Shown here piece after piece: positions 42,621-52,283 of a stretch of 64,000 nucleotides of DNA. The notes under the pieces are model-generated. The model made no database searches and was not told where the DNA came from. It saw only the letters and a program-made list of their open reading frames with translations. Position 1 is the stretch's first letter. Each line of letters begins with the position of its first letter. Made by a program: the position numbers and the translations under genes. The stretch is from Nonomuraea maritima (GTDB taxonomy: Bacteria; Actinomycetota; Actinomycetes; Streptosporangiales; Streptosporangiaceae), in NCBI RefSeq assembly GCF_900100395.1, contig NZ_FNFB01000013.1, positions 1-64,000 of the forward strand. Reading direction: 5' to 3'.

Positions 42621-44192
42621 TCAGTCGCGGTTGAGCAGCGCCTCCTCGAAGTCGAGCTCCGCCATCACGGTGCGGAGCACCTCGTCGTCGAGGCGGCGCT
42701 CGTCGCGCAACCGGACGAACACCCGGCGTTCGGCGTGCAGCATCTCGCGGCGCAGCCGCCGGTAGAGCGCGCTCGGGGTCTCGGCGCCGTCCTGCCCGGT
42801 GCCGCCCCCCAGCCGCTCCCACGCGCTCAGCGAACGCCGCCACGACTTCTCCCGCAGGTTGCTGATCACCTCGGCCCGGATCTCGTCGGGCTCCCCGTCC
42901 TTCTCGATCAGTCGTTCGAGCTCGGCCACGCCGGCGTCGAGCGCCGCCTGCTGCGCCGCCGCCTCGGCCAGGCGGTCCTCGTACTGCTGCTGCCGCCCTG
43001 ACACGCCGAGCCGCTTGATCAGCGTCGGGAACGTGGTGCCCTGGATGAGCAGGGTGCCGATCACGGTGGTGAACGTCAGGAACAGCAGCAGCGCCCGGTC
43101 GCGCGCGGGCACCTCGGGCGGGATGGCGAACGCCGCCGCCAGCGACACCACGCCGCGCATGCCGGCCCACGAGAGGATCAGCCGCTGCGCCACCGTCGGC
43201 CTGGCCGTGGCCTGGCCGAGCAACTTGATGGGGTACGTCAGCACGAACACCCACACGAACCTGCTGAGGATGACCACGCCCAGCACCGCGGCGGCGTAGC
43301 CCGCGACCTCCCAGACGCCGTAGCTGCCCATGATGCCCTCGGTCACGGTGACGACCTGCAGCCCGATCAGCGCGAAGACGACCGCCTCGAGGAGGAACGC
43401 GGTGACCCTCCACACCGCGGCGGACTGCAGGCGGGTGCCGAACCCCTGCAGGTGCATGCGGTTGCCCAGATGGAGACCGATGATCACGACCGCGATGACG
43501 CCCGAGGCGTGCACCGACTCGGCGGCGAGGTAGGCGGCGAACGGGATCAGCAGCATCAGCGTGTTCTCGACCAGCGAGTCGCGCGTGTACCGGAACAGCC
43601 ACGCGGACGCCAGGGCCAGCGCCACCCCGATCGCCACGCCGCCCACCGCGGCGAGCAGGAACTCCCCCAGCCCCTGCCACATGCTGACGGCTCCGCCCAG
43701 GGCCGCCCCGATCGCCACCCGGTAGAGCGTCAGCGCGGTGGCGTCGTTGAACAGGCTCTCACCGATGAGGACGGTCAGCGCCTTGCGCGGCAGCCCCAGC
43801 CGGCGACCGACCGCGACGGCCGCCACCGCGTCGGGCGGCGCGACGATGGCGCCCAGGGCGAACGCCAGCGCGAGCGGCAGGTCGGGCAGCATCAGGTGGA
43901 CGACCATGCCGACGGCGGCCGCGGTGAACAGCACCAGCCCGACCGACAGCAGGCCGATGGTGCGTTGCGCGTCGCGCAGGCGCAGGTAGGAGCTGTCGAG
44001 CGCGGCGGAGTAGAGCAGCGGCGGCAGGAACACGTACAGCACGAGCTCCGGCTCCAGCGGCACGGCCGGCACGAACGGCGAGACCAGCAGGCCGACGGCC
44101 ACCAGCACCAGCGGCACCGGCCAGCCCCTGCGCCGCGCCACGGCGGCGACGCCGATCGCCCCCGCGGCCACCACCAGCAACTGCAGGCCCAT
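42621..44192 (-). CDS. CPA1-family Na+/H+ antiporter
   Basis: 523 residues from ATG 44192; GTG 44204 is an alternative start. About 12 membrane helices. The transport core shows GAIVAPPDAVAAVAVGRRLG and LIGESLFNDATALTLYRVAI (the ND motif of CPA1), and SWAGMRGVVSLAAAFAIP. A C-terminal cytoplasmic helix-rich domain of about 110 residues (KRLGVSGRQQQYEDRLAEAA onward) probably regulates activity. Exchanges Na+ or K+ for protons across the membrane. Confidence 0.93.
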   Translation of the reverse strand: MGLQLLVVAAGAIGVAAVARRRGWPVPLVLVAVGLLVSPFVPAVPLEPELVLYVFLPPLLYSAALDSSYLRLRDAQRTIGLLSVGLVLFTAAAVGMVVHLMLPDLPLALAFALGAIVAPPDAVAAVAVGRRLGLPRKALTVLIGESLFNDATALTLYRVAIGAALGGAVSMWQGLGEFLLAAVGGVAIGVALALASAWLFRYTRDSLVENTLMLLIPFAAYLAAESVHASGVIAVVIIGLHLGNRMHLQGFGTRLQSAAVWRVTAFLLEAVVFALIGLQVVTVTEGIMGSYGVWEVAGYAAAVLGVVILSRFVWVFVLTYPIKLLGQATARPTVAQRLILSWAGMRGVVSLAAAFAIPPEVPARDRALLLFLTFTTVIGTLLIQGTTFPTLIKRLGVSGRQQQYEDRLAEAAAQQAALDAGVAELERLIEKDGEPDEIRAEVISNLREKSWRRSLSAWERLGGGTGQDGAETPSALYRRLRREMLHAERRVFVRLRDERRLDDEVLRTVMAELDFEEALLNRD

Positions 44193-44353
44193 GACGGACT
44201 CCACCCGGCTGCCCCCTCCCCCACGATCGTCAGGTCGATCGCGTGGCGCGCCCGGCGTCGGCGTCACCCTCGATCGTCCCGCCCGCGAGAGTACCTGCCA
44301 CGCCGGAGGGCGCGGTAAAGCGGCGGCCCCGGGAGCGCGTCAGCGGCGTCCCG

Positions 44354-45706
44354 TCACCACTCCCTGCGGTCGCCGCGCTCCTGGTGGTCGGACTGTTCGG
44401 GACGCAGGCGCTCGCCCGTGGAGAACATGGGGTCCCCGACGTAGGGGCGGGACATGTTGGGGTCGCCCTGCTGCGGGTACTGCTCCTGCCGGCCGAGGGC
44501 GAGCAGCGGGTCGACCGGGTTCGGCTGCCCCGCCTGGGGATTGCTCTGGCCCTGGTAGGACGCGTACTCGTCGTGGGCCGGCTGCTGCCGCCGCTGCGGC
44601 ATCGGACGCGGGCGGCCCGCCCCCGGGATGCCGTGCATGGGCGTGCCGAGACCCGCCGCGCCGGCCTGCTCCTGCTGGTACGACTCCGACGGCCGCCCCC
44701 CGTAGGGGTCGGACGGGTACGGGTCGGACGGGTAGGTCTCGGGACGTGCCCGGGTCGGCTGGTAGGAGTCGGCCTGCGAGGGGAAGCCGCGCGGGTCGGT
44801 GCTCAGCGGCGAGGAACGGCGTTGCTCGCCGGGCAGTTGGTAGACGGGTTCGTTCTCGACGTACTGCGGGCCGGTGAACGGCTCGGGCTGGCTCTGCTGG
44901 GTGTACTGGGGGCCGCTGAGCGGATCGGCGGTGTACTGCGGACCGCCGAGCGGGTCGGCCGTGTACTGCTGCGGGCCGCTGAGCGGGTCGGCGGTGTACT
45001 GCGGTCCGCTGAAGGGGTCGCCGGTGTAGGCCGGCTGCGGGCCGGTCTGCTCGACGTACCGCGGCTGTGCCGGGGGTTGTGCCGGTTCGGCGTACTGTGC
45101 GGCGGGCTGCTCACCGTACTGCTGGCCGCCGTACTGCTGCTGCTCGCCGTACTGCTGCTGCTCGCCGTACTGCTGCTGCTCGCCGTACTGCTGCTGCTCG
45201 CTGTACTGCTGCTGTTGCTCGACGTACTGGGGGCCGGTGAAGGGGCGCTGGTCGCCGTACGCGGGGGTGGTGTCCCGCGGCGCGGCCGGCTCGCTGTAGG
45301 AGGCGACGAGCTTGTCCTGCGGCGGGTTGCCCCTGGCGACGAGCACGTCGCTCGGCGCCAGGGAGGGCACGGGCCGCTCCTCCTGCGGGGGCTGCTGCTG
45401 CATCAGCTGCTGGACGTGCTCGGGCGGCCGGTGGTAGGTGCCCGTGCCGGGGATGGCCTCGGTGACCGGGTCGTGGGCCGGCACGGCGGGCTGTTCGCCC
45501 GTGGCCTCGGCGTAGCCGTCGTCAAGGGTGTCGAGCAGCCGGCCGACGTCCTCCATCGGCATGCGGAAGCTCGCTGTGCACATCTCTCCGCGCCACAGAC
45601 TGAGGACCAGAGTCCCCTCGTGCCAGGTGACCCGGAGACACCGCTCCTGACCTCGGGCATCGAAGAAGACTTCGCCGAACGACGGCAACGGGACAACTTC
45701 CGACAT
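44354..45706 (-). CDS. actinobacterial protein with small N-terminal domain and long Q/Y/P repeat region
   Basis: 450 residues from ATG 45706; ATG 45715 adds three. Residues 1-60 (VVPLPSFGEVFFDARGQERC, LVLSLWRGEMCTASFRMP) form a compact beta domain I have seen conserved in actinobacteria. The remaining 390 residues are disordered. They include six Gln/Tyr pentapeptide-like units (EQQQYG, about 175-205), then GPQYTADPLS-type decapeptide repeats (about 230-275), and end in a charged tail. Tyr/Gln-rich tracts of this sort can phase-separate or act as surface tails; no function known. Confidence 0.75.
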   Translation of the reverse strand: MSEVVPLPSFGEVFFDARGQERCLRVTWHEGTLVLSLWRGEMCTASFRMPMEDVGRLLDTLDDGYAEATGEQPAVPAHDPVTEAIPGTGTYHRPPEHVQQLMQQQPPQEERPVPSLAPSDVLVARGNPPQDKLVASYSEPAAPRDTTPAYGDQRPFTGPQYVEQQQQYSEQQQYGEQQQYGEQQQYGEQQQYGGQQYGEQPAAQYAEPAQPPAQPRYVEQTGPQPAYTGDPFSGPQYTADPLSGPQQYTADPLGGPQYTADPLSGPQYTQQSQPEPFTGPQYVENEPVYQLPGEQRRSSPLSTDPRGFPSQADSYQPTRARPETYPSDPYPSDPYGGRPSESYQQEQAGAAGLGTPMHGIPGAGRPRPMPQRRQQPAHDEYASYQGQSNPQAGQPNPVDPLLALGRQEQYPQQGDPNMSRPYVGDPMFSTGERLRPEQSDHQERGDRREW

Positions 45707-45956
45707 GGCAGACATACTGCTTTAACCAGCCTTTATTCGTCCACTCAACCTCTGAAAACCCTACTGAACCGGCCCACCCCATCTACGCCGAGAGCCTCCC
45801 TCGTCACACGCCGTGAGATTCGCCCGGACAGCTGGAGTCCTGATCGCCCAGTGTGCCACGCCGCCCGGCGGCACAGTTCGCGAACGCCGGGATGCGTCCG
45901 GCCGATCACACCCTGTTCGGCGCGGCGGCCCCGGAATGCGGGTAGCGTTTACTGCC

Positions 45957-47933
45957 GTGCCCGACTCCCATCTCCCGCCAGTCGACGAACTGCTCAGCAT
46001 CGCGGTCACCGCTCTCGGAGGGAGCGAACGCCAGGGTCAGGTGACCATGGTCAAGGCCGTGCAGACGGCCATCGACAGCGGCGAGCATCTGGCCGTCCAG
46101 GCCGGCACGGGCACCGGCAAGTCACTGGCCTACCTGGTGCCGGCGGTCCGGCACGCCATCGACGACGACAGCCCCGTCGTGATCTCGACGGCGACCATCG
46201 CGCTGCAGCGCCAACTCGTCGACCGCGACCTGCCCCGCCTCGCCGAGGCGCTGGGCGACAAGCTGCCGCACCCCCCGACGTACGCGATCCTCAAGGGCCG
46301 CCGCAACTACCTGTGCCGCTACAAGGCGACGGCCGGCTGGCCCGAGGACGACGAGCAGGACCAGCTGTTCGACCCGCGCGAGGTGAGCGCGACCGGCCGC
46401 ATGGTGCAGCGCATCCAGGAGTGGGCCGACGAGACCGAGACCGGCGACCGCGACGAGCTGGTACCGGGCGTGAGCGAGCAGGCCTGGCGGCAGTTCTCGG
46501 TGAGCGCCCAGGAGTGCCTCGGGGCCTCGCGCTGCCCGAGCGGCGCCGAGTGCTTCGCCGAGCTGGCCAGGGCGCGGGCCGGCGAGTCCGACGTGGTGGT
46601 CACCAACCACGCGCTGCTGGCCATCGACGCCATGGGCGACATGCCCGTACTGCCGGAGCACGACGTCGTCGTGGTCGACGAGGCGCACGAGCTGGTCGAC
46701 CGGGTGACGTCCGTGGTGACCTCCGAGCTGTCGGAGGCGTCGGTGACGCTGGCCGTCCGCCGCGTCGGCCGGCTGATCGACCAGCCCATCGCCGACCAGC
46801 TGCTCGAGGCCGGCGAAGACCTCAAGGCGCTCCTCGCGGCGGCGCCGCCCGGCCGCATCGACGAGCTGCCGCAGGTGCTCGGGCTGACCCTCCAGCTCGT
46901 CCGCGACACGGCCTGGCGCTGCATCACCGCCCTGGGCCCGCGCAACGCCGACAAGGACGACCCCGACAAGGCCGGGCAGCGCAAGGCCGCGTTCACGGCG
47001 CTCGACGACGTGCACGACACCGCGGTGCGCATGCTCGAGGCGTACGGGCACGCCACCGAGGCCGACCGCGCCGAGGTGGTCTGGCTCGACGGCGGCACCG
47101 ACCGGCGCCCGCCCGCGCTGCGGGTGGCGCCGCTCAGCGTGAGCGGCATGCTGCGCGACAAGCTGTTCGGCGAGCGCACGGTGGTCCTCACCTCGGCCAC
47201 GCTGGCGCTCGGGGGCACGTTCGACGCGCTCGCGGCGCAGTGGGGGCTCGGCGACGGCAAGGGCTGGCAGGGCATCGACGTCGGCTCGCCGTTCGACCAC
47301 CCCCGCTCCGGCATCCTGTACGTCGCCAAGCACCTCCCCCAGCCGGGCCGCGACGGGCTGCCCGAGCAGTACCTCGACGAGATCGCCGAGCTGATCGAGG
47401 CCGCCGGCGGGCGCACGCTCGGGCTGTTCTCCTCCATGCGCGCGGCCAAGGCGGCCACCGAGGCGCTGCGCGACCGGCTCGACGTGCCGCTGCTGTGCCA
47501 GGGCGACGACTCCACCATGCTGCTGGTCAAGCAGTTCGCTGAAGACGAGCCGACGTGCCTGTTCGGGACGCTGTCGCTGTGGCAGGGCGTCGACGTGCCG
47601 GGGCCGTCGCTGCGCCTGGTGATCATCGACCGGGTGCCGTTCCCCCGGCCCGACGACCCGCTCACCTCGGCCCGCCAGCGGCATGTCGCGGCGCGGGGCG
47701 GCAACGGGTTCATGGCGGTGGCGGCCAACCACGCCGCGCTGCTGCTCGCCCAGGGCGTCGGCCGGCTGCTGCGGGCCCAGGACGACAAGGGCGTGATCGC
47801 CGTCCTCGATCCGCGGCTCGTCACGGCCCGCTACAGCGGGTTCCTGATGGGCTCGCTGCCGCCGTTCTGGCGCACCACCGACCCGGCGGTGCCGAGGGCG
47901 GCGCTGCAGCGCCTGACGGCCGAGACCGGCTGA
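45957..47933 (+). CDS. DinG/XPD-like ATP-dependent DNA helicase
   Basis: 658 residues from GTG 45957 (VPDSHLPPVDELLSIAVTAL); TAGCGT at 45943-45948 is 8 nt upstream, favouring it over ATG 45936. Superfamily 2 motifs: AGTGTGKS (49-56), DEAH (241-244), VLTSATLALGG, GVGRLLRAQDD (motif VI). Four Cys between motifs I and II (120, 187, 193, 199) fit the Fe-S cluster of XPD/DinG helicases. It would unwind DNA 5' to 3' during repair or at R-loops. Confidence 0.92.
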   Translation: MPDSHLPPVDELLSIAVTALGGSERQGQVTMVKAVQTAIDSGEHLAVQAGTGTGKSLAYLVPAVRHAIDDDSPVVISTATIALQRQLVDRDLPRLAEALGDKLPHPPTYAILKGRRNYLCRYKATAGWPEDDEQDQLFDPREVSATGRMVQRIQEWADETETGDRDELVPGVSEQAWRQFSVSAQECLGASRCPSGAECFAELARARAGESDVVVTNHALLAIDAMGDMPVLPEHDVVVVDEAHELVDRVTSVVTSELSEASVTLAVRRVGRLIDQPIADQLLEAGEDLKALLAAAPPGRIDELPQVLGLTLQLVRDTAWRCITALGPRNADKDDPDKAGQRKAAFTALDDVHDTAVRMLEAYGHATEADRAEVVWLDGGTDRRPPALRVAPLSVSGMLRDKLFGERTVVLTSATLALGGTFDALAAQWGLGDGKGWQGIDVGSPFDHPRSGILYVAKHLPQPGRDGLPEQYLDEIAELIEAAGGRTLGLFSSMRAAKAATEALRDRLDVPLLCQGDDSTMLLVKQFAEDEPTCLFGTLSLWQGVDVPGPSLRLVIIDRVPFPRPDDPLTSARQRHVAARGGNGFMAVAANHAALLLAQGVGRLLRAQDDKGVIAVLDPRLVTARYSGFLMGSLPPFWRTTDPAVPRAALQRLTAETG

Positions 47934-47952
47934 GCGCGCCCGGAGCGGCCGG

Positions 47953-48708
47953 TCAGGCCCAGGGCGCGAGGTCGGGACGCTTGGGGGTGCGGCCGTCACC
48001 GGAGGAGACTCCGCGCAGGCGGCGCGAGACCCAGGGCACGAGGTATTCGCGGATCCACTGGGCGTCCTCGCGGCGGCGGGCCCGCGGGTCGACCACCCGG
48101 TCGGGCCAGTCCTTGCGCCACTCCTCGAACGGCACGCCCAGCACGTCGAGCACCCGGGCGGCCACGAGCCGGTGACCGTCCTCGTTCATGTGCAGCCGGT
48201 CGGGGCTCCAGGCCCGCCAGTCGCGCAGGCCCTGCATCGACCACTGGTCGACGATGCGGCAGCCGTACAGGTCGGCGATGGACCGCACGTGCAGGTAGTA
48301 GACGGCGAACCGGCCGCGCAGCCGCCGCATGAGCGGCGTGTCGCGCGGGTCGACCCCCGTGAACAGCAGCACGTCGGCGCCCGCGGACCGCAGGTCGCGG
48401 ACGGCGCTCGCGAGCTTCTTGGCCATCACGTCGGGATCGCTGCCGGGCCGGAGCAGGTCGTTGCCCCCCGCGCACAGGCTGACGAGGTCGGGGGCCATCT
48501 CGACGGCCACCGGCACCTGCTCGGCCACGATCTGGTCGAGCAGCTTGCCGCGCACGGCGAGGTTGGCGTAACGGAGAGCGGGCTCGTCGAGGGAGAGCCG
48601 TTCGGCCACCCGGTCGGCCCAGCCACGGTAGTGGCCGCCCTGACCGGGATCGTTCAGCCCTTCTGTGAAACTGTCACCGAGGGCGACGAAGGACTTGTAG
48701 TGCCTCAT
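47953..48708 (-). CDS. SGNH/GDSL hydrolase
   Basis: 251 residues. Block I is FVALGDSFTEGLND (nucleophile Ser12), block II has NLAVRGK, block III is CAGGNDLLRP, and block V is SPDRLHMNEDGHRLVAARV (Asp, His). No signal peptide, so it is cytoplasmic, unlike many SGNH esterases. The C-terminal 60 residues are Arg/Trp-rich (WRKDWPDRVVDPRARRREDA). It would hydrolyse an ester or acyl group; substrate unknown. Confidence 0.9.
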   Translation of the reverse strand: MRHYKSFVALGDSFTEGLNDPGQGGHYRGWADRVAERLSLDEPALRYANLAVRGKLLDQIVAEQVPVAVEMAPDLVSLCAGGNDLLRPGSDPDVMAKKLASAVRDLRSAGADVLLFTGVDPRDTPLMRRLRGRFAVYYLHVRSIADLYGCRIVDQWSMQGLRDWRAWSPDRLHMNEDGHRLVAARVLDVLGVPFEEWRKDWPDRVVDPRARRREDAQWIREYLVPWVSRRLRGVSSGDGRTPKRPDLAPWA

Positions 48709-48834
48709 GGGGTGGTGTTCATCTCCGGGATAGGGGGCGGCGCAGGGACGTACGACTGTAGTGCCAAGCCCGCGCGAACGCCTGCCGCCACCCCGGCCGG
48801 GACGCAGGATTTTCCCCCGCCACGGCCGGGACGG

Positions 48835-49905
48835 TCACGCCGAGATCTCCTTGTACGCCGCCTCCAGCAGCTCTTCCGCGGGCCCTTCGAGACGGCCAGG
48901 ACGGGCGAGGCCGTCGAGGACCACGAACCGCTGCTTGGCGCCGCGGTTCTTCTTGTCGAGACGCATGTGCTCGCGCAGCCGCGGCCAGGCGTCGGCGCGG
49001 TAGGAGACGGGCAGGCCCACGGCGGTGAGGATCGCACGCGTGCGCTCGACCAGGTCGGCGCGGCCGGACAGCCGCGACAGCTCGGCGGCGTAGACCATGC
49101 CGATGGCCACGGCCTCACCGTGCCGGATGCCGTAGTGCTCCTCGCGTTCGATCGCGTGGGCGAGCGTGTGGCCGTAGTTGAGGATCTCGCGCAGGCCCGC
49201 CTCGCGCAGGTCGGCGCCCACGACGTCGGCCTTGACGCGGACCTTGCGTTCGATCAGCTCGCGCGTGTGGGGGCCGTCGGGACGGGTGGCGGCCTCGGGG
49301 TCGGCCTCGACGAGCGCGAGGATCTCTGGGTCGGCGATGAAGCCACCCTTGATGATCTCGGCGAGCCCGGCGACGTAGTCGGCCTTCGGCAGGCCGGCGA
49401 GCGTGGACAGCTCGCACAGCACCCCCGCGGGCGGCAGGAACGTGCCCACGAGGTTCTTGCCCTCGGGGGTGTCGATGCCGTTCTTGCCGCCGACCGCCGC
49501 GTCGACCATGGCCAGCAGCGTCGTGGGCACGAGCACGACCTGCACGCCGCGCAGCCACGTGGCGGCCACGAACCCCGCGAGGTCGGTGGTCGCGCCGCCG
49601 CCCACGCCGACCACCGCGTCGGAGCGGGTGACGCCGTGGCGGCCGAGCGCCGACCACAGCTCGGCCGCGACCTCGACGGTCTTGGCCTGCTCGCCGTCGG
49701 GCACCGGCAGCTCGGCCACCTGGTAGCCGGCCGCCGACAGCGCCGCGCACACCGGCTCGGAGACCTGCGGCAGCGTCCGCGGGCAGATGACCGCGACCGT
49801 GCGCACGCCGGGCCTCAGCAGCGTGGGCAGCTCTCCGAGCACGCCGCCGCCGACCACGACGTCGTACGGGCTGTCGCCGCCCACGGTGATGCGGGTCGCG
49901 GTCAT
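48835..49905 (-). CDS. aroB: 3-dehydroquinate synthase
   Basis: 356 residues; ATG 49905 overlaps the aroK stop (ATGA). NAD and metal sites: GVGGGATTDLAGFVAATWLR, PTTLLAMVDAAVGGKNGID and LNYGHTLAHAIE. It converts DAHP to 3-dehydroquinate, step 2 of the shikimate pathway. Third gene of aroC-aroK-aroB. The length and motif spacing are those of the ordinary primary-metabolism enzyme, not of the 2-epi-5-epi-valiolone synthase relatives. Confidence 0.97.
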   Translation of the reverse strand: MTATRITVGGDSPYDVVVGGGVLGELPTLLRPGVRTVAVICPRTLPQVSEPVCAALSAAGYQVAELPVPDGEQAKTVEVAAELWSALGRHGVTRSDAVVGVGGGATTDLAGFVAATWLRGVQVVLVPTTLLAMVDAAVGGKNGIDTPEGKNLVGTFLPPAGVLCELSTLAGLPKADYVAGLAEIIKGGFIADPEILALVEADPEAATRPDGPHTRELIERKVRVKADVVGADLREAGLREILNYGHTLAHAIEREEHYGIRHGEAVAIGMVYAAELSRLSGRADLVERTRAILTAVGLPVSYRADAWPRLREHMRLDKKNRGAKQRFVVLDGLARPGRLEGPAEELLEAAYKEISA

Positions 49906-50402
49906 GCGGGCAGCCCCTTCACGATCTCGTCGGCGAGCTCGTCGGGGGTGCGCTTGTCGGTCACGACCGTCTGGGACGCGAGCCGCTCGTAGACCGGGCG
50001 GCGCTCCTCCATGAGCTTCTTCAGCTGGCTGCGCGGGTTGAGCACGAGCAGCGGCCGCGCCGCGGCCAGGCCGACCCGCTGCACGGCGTCGGACAGGCCC
50101 ACCGACAGATAGACGACGTGGTGGCCGGCGAGCAGCTGCTGCGTGCGCTCGTCGAGCACCGCGCCGCCGCCCAGCGACAGGACGCCGTCGTGCTCGGCGA
50201 GCGCGCGGCGTACGGCCTCGTGCTCGAGCTCGCGGAAGCGGGCCTCGCCGTCCTCGACGAAGATGTCGGAGACGGGCTTGCCGGCCACGGTCTCCACGTC
50301 GGCGTCGGTGTCGCGGAACACCACGCCGAGCCGCTCGGCGAGCATCCGCCCGAGCGTGGTCTTGCCCGAGCCGGGAGGACCGATCAGGACGGCCTTGGTC
50401 AT
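49902..50402 (-). CDS. aroK: shikimate kinase
   Basis: 166 residues from ATG 50402. P-loop GPPGSGKTT (8-16), DTDADVE substrate-binding Asp, the Arg-containing ARFRELE, and LSLGGGAVLDE. Phosphorylates shikimate at O3 using ATP. It starts 20 bp after aroC and overlaps aroB by 4 bp. Confidence 0.97.
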   Translation of the reverse strand: MTKAVLIGPPGSGKTTLGRMLAERLGVVFRDTDADVETVAGKPVSDIFVEDGEARFRELEHEAVRRALAEHDGVLSLGGGAVLDERTQQLLAGHHVVYLSVGLSDAVQRVGLAAARPLLVLNPRSQLKKLMEERRPVYERLASQTVVTDKRTPDELADEIVKGLPA

Positions 50403-50422
50403 GGGTGGCTCACCGCTCCTCT

Positions 50423-51604
50423 TTACTTGATCACCATGGACGAGAGGTAGCCGGCCAGGTTGCGGGCGACCTCCTCGACGGAGTCGCCGCCGAACTTCTC
50501 GAGCGCCGCGTCGGCCAGCACGAGCGCGACCATCGCCTCGGCCACGATGCCCGCCGCGGGGACGGCGCACACGTCGGAGCGCTCGTGGTGGGCCTTGGCG
50601 GCCTCGCCGGTCTTCACGTCGATCGTGGCCAGCGCCCTCGGCACCGTCGAGATCGGCTTCATCGCGGCGCTGACCCGCAGGATCTCGCCGTTGGTCATGC
50701 CGCCCTCGACACCGCCCGCGCGGTTGGTGACGCGGCGCACGCCGTCCTCGGTCGTGTACTCGATCTCGTCGTGGGCGCGCGATCCTGGCCGCCGCGCGGT
50801 CTCGAAGCCGTCGCCGACCGCGACGCCCTTGATGGCCTGGATGCCCATGAGGGCCGCGGCGAGCCGGGAGTCGAGCCTGCGGTCCCAGTGGGTGTAGCTG
50901 CCGAGGCCGGGCGGCAGGCCGTAGGCGAGCACCTCGACGACGCCGCCGAGCGTGTCGCCGTCCTTGTGGGCCTTGTCGATCACCTCGACCATGGCGGCGC
51001 TGCCCTCCTGGTCGGCGCAGCGGACCGGGTCGGCGTCGACGCGGGCCAGGTCGCCCGGGCCGGGCAGCGCCTCGGACGGGGTGCGGGCGCCGCCGATCTC
51101 GGTGACGTGGCTGACGATGTCGACGCCGAGCGCCTGCTTGAGGAAGCGCCGCGCGACCTCGCCGAGCGCGACCCTGGCGGCCGTCTCGCGGGCGCTGGCC
51201 CGGTCGAGGACGTTGCGGGCGTCGTCGAGGCCGTACTTCTGCATGCCCGCCAGGTCGGCGTGGCCGGGGCGGGGACGGGACCTCGGCGCGTTGCGGGCCA
51301 GGCCCTCGAGCTCGGCCGGGTCGACCGGGTCGGCCGCCATGACCTTCTCCCACTTCGGCCACTCGGTGTTGCCGACGCGGACGGCCACCGGGCTGCCCAT
51401 CGTGCGGCCGTGGCGGACGCCGCCCACGATCGTGACCTCGTCCTGCTCGAACTTCATCCGCGCGCCGCGGCCGTAGCCGAGCCTGCGGCGGCGCAGGGCC
51501 TCGTCGATGGCGGCCGTGGTCACCTCGACCCCGGCCGGCAGGCCCTCCAGGATGGCGACGAGTTCGGGCCCGTGGGACTCTCCGGCGGTCAACCAGCGCA
51601 ACAT
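50423..51604 (-). CDS. aroC: chorismate synthase
   Basis: 393 residues from ATG 51604 (MLRWLTAGESHGPELVAILE). Conserved FMN-binding and catalytic stretches: RRRLGYGRGARMKFEQDEV, RPRPGHADLAGMQKYG, RASARETAARVALG, THWDRRLDSRLAAALMG and AGGVEGGMTNGE. Makes chorismate by anti-1,4-elimination of phosphate from EPSP using reduced flavin. First ar gene of the block; 42 bp after the prepilin peptidase gene. Confidence 0.97.
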   Translation of the reverse strand: MLRWLTAGESHGPELVAILEGLPAGVEVTTAAIDEALRRRRLGYGRGARMKFEQDEVTIVGGVRHGRTMGSPVAVRVGNTEWPKWEKVMAADPVDPAELEGLARNAPRSRPRPGHADLAGMQKYGLDDARNVLDRASARETAARVALGEVARRFLKQALGVDIVSHVTEIGGARTPSEALPGPGDLARVDADPVRCADQEGSAAMVEVIDKAHKDGDTLGGVVEVLAYGLPPGLGSYTHWDRRLDSRLAAALMGIQAIKGVAVGDGFETARRPGSRAHDEIEYTTEDGVRRVTNRAGGVEGGMTNGEILRVSAAMKPISTVPRALATIDVKTGEAAKAHHERSDVCAVPAAGIVAEAMVALVLADAALEKFGGDSVEEVARNLAGYLSSMVIK

Positions 51605-51646
51605 GCGTACAAGTCTTCCACGTGCCACCGAGTGAGCCGTCCCAGG

Positions 51647-52225
51647 TCACCAGACGAGACACAGTGTCGCGAACGCGCCCAGCAGCATGAAGGGGCCGAA
51701 CGGGAACTGCGTGTGCCTGCCGCCGCGGCCGGTCAGCAGCAGCGACAGGCCGTAGAGCGCGCCGGACAGCTGCCCGAGGAAGGCCGCCAGCACCAGGGCC
51801 TGCCAGCCGAGCGCGCCCGTGGCCAGCCCTATGAGACCGGCCAGCTTGACGTCGCCGAGGCCCAGCGCGTGGGGGCGGGCGAGCCACAGCAGTCCGTACG
51901 CGGCGGCGAGTGCCGCGCCGCCCGCCAGCGCGCGCGGCAGCTCCCCCGTGGGCGCGAGCGCGAGCCCCACGACAGGATAGGCGGGCAGCGTGATCGCGTC
52001 CGGCAGCGTGTACGTGCGCGAGTCGACGACCGCGAGGGCCACGCCGATCACGGCGAAGGGCACGTACGGGGGCCCGGCCCGCCAGGCGACCAGCGCGGTC
52101 ACGGCGACGGTCGCGAGTTCCGGCGACCATGCGGGCGGCGAGCCCGCGACGTCGTCGTAGGAGGCGGCGAGCGCCCTGATCCGGTCACCGCAGACGAGGC
52201 CGAGCAGCGCCATGAGTCCGACCAC
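51647..52225 (-). CDS. prepilin peptidase (A24 family)
   Basis: 192 residues from GTG 52225; ATG 52213 is an alternative. Six or so membrane helices. The two catalytic aspartates are visible: VVDSRTYTLPDAIT and ALGLGDVKLAG (the GxGDxK motif). The N-terminal Cys-rich methyltransferase domain of full PilD is absent, so this is the short actinobacterial peptidase form. It would process Flp/type IV prepilin-like signal peptides, but no pilin genes are in the window. Co-directional with aroC. Confidence 0.88.
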   Translation of the reverse strand: MVGLMALLGLVCGDRIRALAASYDDVAGSPPAWSPELATVAVTALVAWRAGPPYVPFAVIGVALAVVDSRTYTLPDAITLPAYPVVGLALAPTGELPRALAGGAALAAAYGLLWLARPHALGLGDVKLAGLIGLATGALGWQALVLAAFLGQLSGALYGLSLLLTGRGGRHTQFPFGPFMLLGAFATLCLVW

Positions 52226-52283
52226 GCCCAGACCCTAGACCGGGACGGCACTCCCGTACCCGAGAAATGCGGTTTCGCTGTGG

